Positions 62,505 to 64,000 of a stretch of DNA of 64,000 bases are shown here, piece after piece (the first letter of the stretch is position 1; each line of letters begins with the position of its first letter). This DNA comes from Chitinophagaceae bacterium (lineage in GTDB: Bacteria; Bacteroidota; Bacteroidia; Chitinophagales; Chitinophagaceae). Location: assembly GCA_016786845.1 (NCBI GenBank), contig JAEUVB010000008.1:1-64000 (forward strand), written 5' to 3'. The notes beneath the pieces are model-generated. The model worked only from the letters and a program-made list of their open reading frames with translations. It ran no database searches and was not told the origin of the DNA. Both the position numbers and the translations under genes were made by a program.

Positions 62505-63092
62505 TTAAAAATGTATGGCCAGTCCAATGCCGCAGGAGCCATTGGGTGTAAGATAAGGCTTAGATTTAAAGCTGATATCTTTACTCATATCGAAACTCCG
62601 TAAATGGGCCGATACAAAGGCGTCGAGAATATTGAGGATATAGCAAAGGGTACCGGAAATCACCGTGTATTCTGTATATTTTCTGAATCCTTTACGAAGC
62701 AGATTCAGGTCGTCGGTGGTGTATTCGGTAAAGGTATCGGTTGTTTCAGGATTATTATCGATGCGGCTGATATAGGCTTTGCGATATTTGTCGTAATTGC
62801 TGTAATTGCTGATCATAAACCCGGTCACCACACCTGCTGCGGCGTAAACCACACCGGCTTTCCAATATTGCTTATTATAAATCTGTCCGAGGCCGGGAAT
62901 CAAAGCGGAATACAAAGCGGCGCGTTTGGCGACAGGTTTTTTCACATTGAATCGGAAAATAGAATCAGGAAAGGGGGCCACTATTTCGTTTTCCGTGAGC
63001 GTATCGGTCTGCGCCCTGCTTTGAAAGGAGCCCAGGCTCATCAACAACAGCATGCAGAAACGGAAACGACAAATAGGGTGGAGGTTCAGCAT
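62505..63092 (-). CDS. DUF5683 membrane protein
   Basis: A 195-residue exported/membrane protein. A signal-like helix (FCMLLLMSLGSFQSRAQ) is followed by PVAKRAALYSALIPGLGQIYNKQYWKAGVVYAAAGVVTGFMI, the DUF5683 core with its glycine-rich helix, and a second helix (VISGTLCYILNILDAFVSAHL). The function is unknown. It regularly sits between parB and dapB in Bacteroidota (from memory). It starts 8 bp after parB; the alternative Met at 63053 is possible. Confidence 0.8.
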   Translation of the reverse strand: MLNLHPICRFRFCMLLLMSLGSFQSRAQTDTLTENEIVAPFPDSIFRFNVKKPVAKRAALYSALIPGLGQIYNKQYWKAGVVYAAAGVVTGFMISNYSNYDKYRKAYISRIDNNPETTDTFTEYTTDDLNLLRKGFRKYTEYTVISGTLCYILNILDAFVSAHLRSFDMSKDISFKSKPYLTPNGSCGIGLAIHF

Positions 63093-63100
63093 AGACCCGA

Positions 63101-64000
63101 TCAGATATTCATTTTATCGAGGATACGTTCAAGGTCGTTGTCATTATAAAACTCAAGGGTGATGGTGCCTTTACCATTTTTCTTGCGGTCCATTTTCACC
63201 TTGGTGGAAAGATGAGAAGCGATCTGATCTTCGATGCGTTTATAGGCAGGGGGCAATTCAGCCGGGGCTTTAGAGGCTTTTGATTTTCCCTGAGATTGCT
63301 GTGTAATTTTCTTGATCAATTCTTCCGTTGCCCTTACGGAGAGTCCGTTGGCAATGATTTCTTTGGCGGCAAATAATTGTTGTTCAATATGTTCAAGTCC
63401 GAGCAGGGCACGGGCATGTCCCATACTGAGTTCTTTATTACGCACGGAAACTTGAATGGAGGGAGGGAGTTTGAGTAATCGGATATAGTTGGTTACCGTG
63501 CTGCGTTCCTTCTTCATTCGATCGGCCACTTCTTCCTGAGTGAGGTTGCATTCGGCCATCAGTCTCTTATAGGCCAATCCAATTTCTATTGCGTTGAGGT
63601 CTTCCCGTTGGAGGTTTTCGACCAGTCCCATTTCCAGGATTTCCTGATCGTTGGCGGTGCGGATATATGCCGGAATATCTTTAAGTCCGGCCATGGTGGC
63701 GGCTTTGTAACGACGTTCACCGGAAATGAGCTGATATTTTTTATTGGGTAACTTAACAACCGTGATGGGTTGAATGATATCAAATATTTTGATTGATTCG
63801 GCCAATTCTTTCAAAGGCCCCTCGTCGAAGGTGCGACGGGGCTGATTGGGGTTTACTTCGATTTGGCTCAACGGTAAACGAGTGATACTGCCAACGAGGG
63901 TATCGTGTGGGCCAATCTGCTTTTCGAAAGCATTGACTTCATCCTTAATATTACCCAACAGGGCACCAATGCCCTTACCTATTTGCGATTTTGTATTCGG
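63101..64000 (-). CDS. parB: Chromosome-partitioning protein ParB (N-terminus beyond window)
   Basis: At least 299 residues of a ParB/Spo0J protein. The frame continues past the window edge through KSQIGKGIGALLG, the typical ParB N-terminal segment, so the true start lies a few codons to the right. CTP/ParB box: INPNQPRR-like VNPNQPRRTF, ISGERRYKAATMAG (GERR) and ENLQREDLNAIE. A helix-turn-helix (LTQEEVADRMKKERSTVTNYIRLLKLP) binds parS, and a C-terminal dimer domain closes it. parA is expected just outside. No obvious parS (TGTTTCACGTGAAACA-like) was seen in the window. Confidence 0.95.
   Translation of the reverse strand, partial: PNTKSQIGKGIGALLGNIKDEVNAFEKQIGPHDTLVGSITRLPLSQIEVNPNQPRRTFDEGPLKELAESIKIFDIIQPITVVKLPNKKYQLISGERRYKAATMAGLKDIPAYIRTANDQEILEMGLVENLQREDLNAIEIGLAYKRLMAECNLTQEEVADRMKKERSTVTNYIRLLKLPPSIQVSVRNKELSMGHARALLGLEHIEQQLFAAKEIIANGLSVRATEELIKKITQQSQGKSKASKAPAELPPAYKRIEDQIASHLSTKVKMDRKKNGKGTITLEFYNDNDLERILDKMNI

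Noticed and set aside
62604..63149. 181-residue plus-strand ORF over DUF5683 and the parB end
   Set aside because: It is antisense to two well-supported genes and shows no domain.

Overview
The window looks like chromosome of a Bacteroidota bacterium, probably a Chitinophagales/Saprospirales/Sphingobacteriales-type lineage. The signs are a secreted protein with a type IX secretion (T9SS) C-terminal sorting domain, a GWxTD-domain protein, the parB-DUF5683-dapB gene order, an UpxY/NusG-like antiterminator heading a polysaccharide locus, menaquinone synthesis by the futalosine route (MqnA), and many intergenic TAnnTTTG (-7) promoter motifs with few Shine-Dalgarno sequences. No rRNA, tRNA, CRISPR array, prophage or insertion sequence was recognised.

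Layout: (1) 1-25.6 kb is a housekeeping and envelope region in small operons on both strands: RlmD/Nudix, a TlpA-like thioredoxin protein, a SurA/PpiC-type foldase, a PDZ protein, a T9SS cargo protein, an Omp85-family protein, HemW, SRAP, DinB, LEA2 and GWxTD proteins, WbqC, arginine decarboxylase, a fumarylacetoacetase-fold/flavin reductase pair, LigA, an orphan family-5 solute-binding protein with MqnA, and PurB. (2) 26.4-50.4 kb is one co-oriented polysaccharide (capsule/EPS) locus of about 20 genes, from a structured leader and UpxY-like gene to the Wza- and Wzc-like export genes and a strong terminator. It holds a nonulosonate module (NeuA-like, inositol-phosphatase-like, NeuB-like fusion), flippase, polymerase/ligase, many glycosyltransferases, a CapK-like adenylate-forming enzyme, acetyltransferases, and an initiation block (UDP-sugar reductase/epimerase, WbpL-like phosphoglycosyltransferase, NeuD/PglD-like acetyltransferase, CapD/WbpM-like dehydratase). 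(3) 50.4-64 kb returns to housekeeping: YraN, PGI/PMI, DUF6580, SDR+SRPBCC, an EamA transporter, an NTF2-like protein, PurN, AsnS, an M16 peptidase, a PurF-like amidotransferase, DapB, DUF5683 and a ParB that runs off the right edge.

How it fits together: the polysaccharide locus looks like a Wzx/Wzy-dependent pathway. CapD-like and SDR enzymes would make an N-acetylated 6-deoxyhexosamine, the WbpL-like enzyme would load it on undecaprenyl phosphate, the glycosyltransferases would extend it (possibly adding a CMP-activated nonulosonate), Wzx would flip it, the O-antigen-ligase-family protein would polymerise it, and Wza/Wzc would export it. UpxY would keep RNA polymerase processive over about 24 kb.

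Most unusual points: a NeuB-like synthase fused to an N-terminal sialyltransferase-like Rossmann domain and lacking the usual SAF domain; a leader with mutually exclusive hairpins before the UpxY gene; an array of exactly 252 bp made of twelve 20-22-bp AT-rich units (mean 21.0 bp, with a 42-bp higher-order period and a central 13-bp inverted repeat) at 55264-55515; and two related intergenic elements with a GATRGTAGYGGAWAGC core at 7.3 and 61.6 kb.
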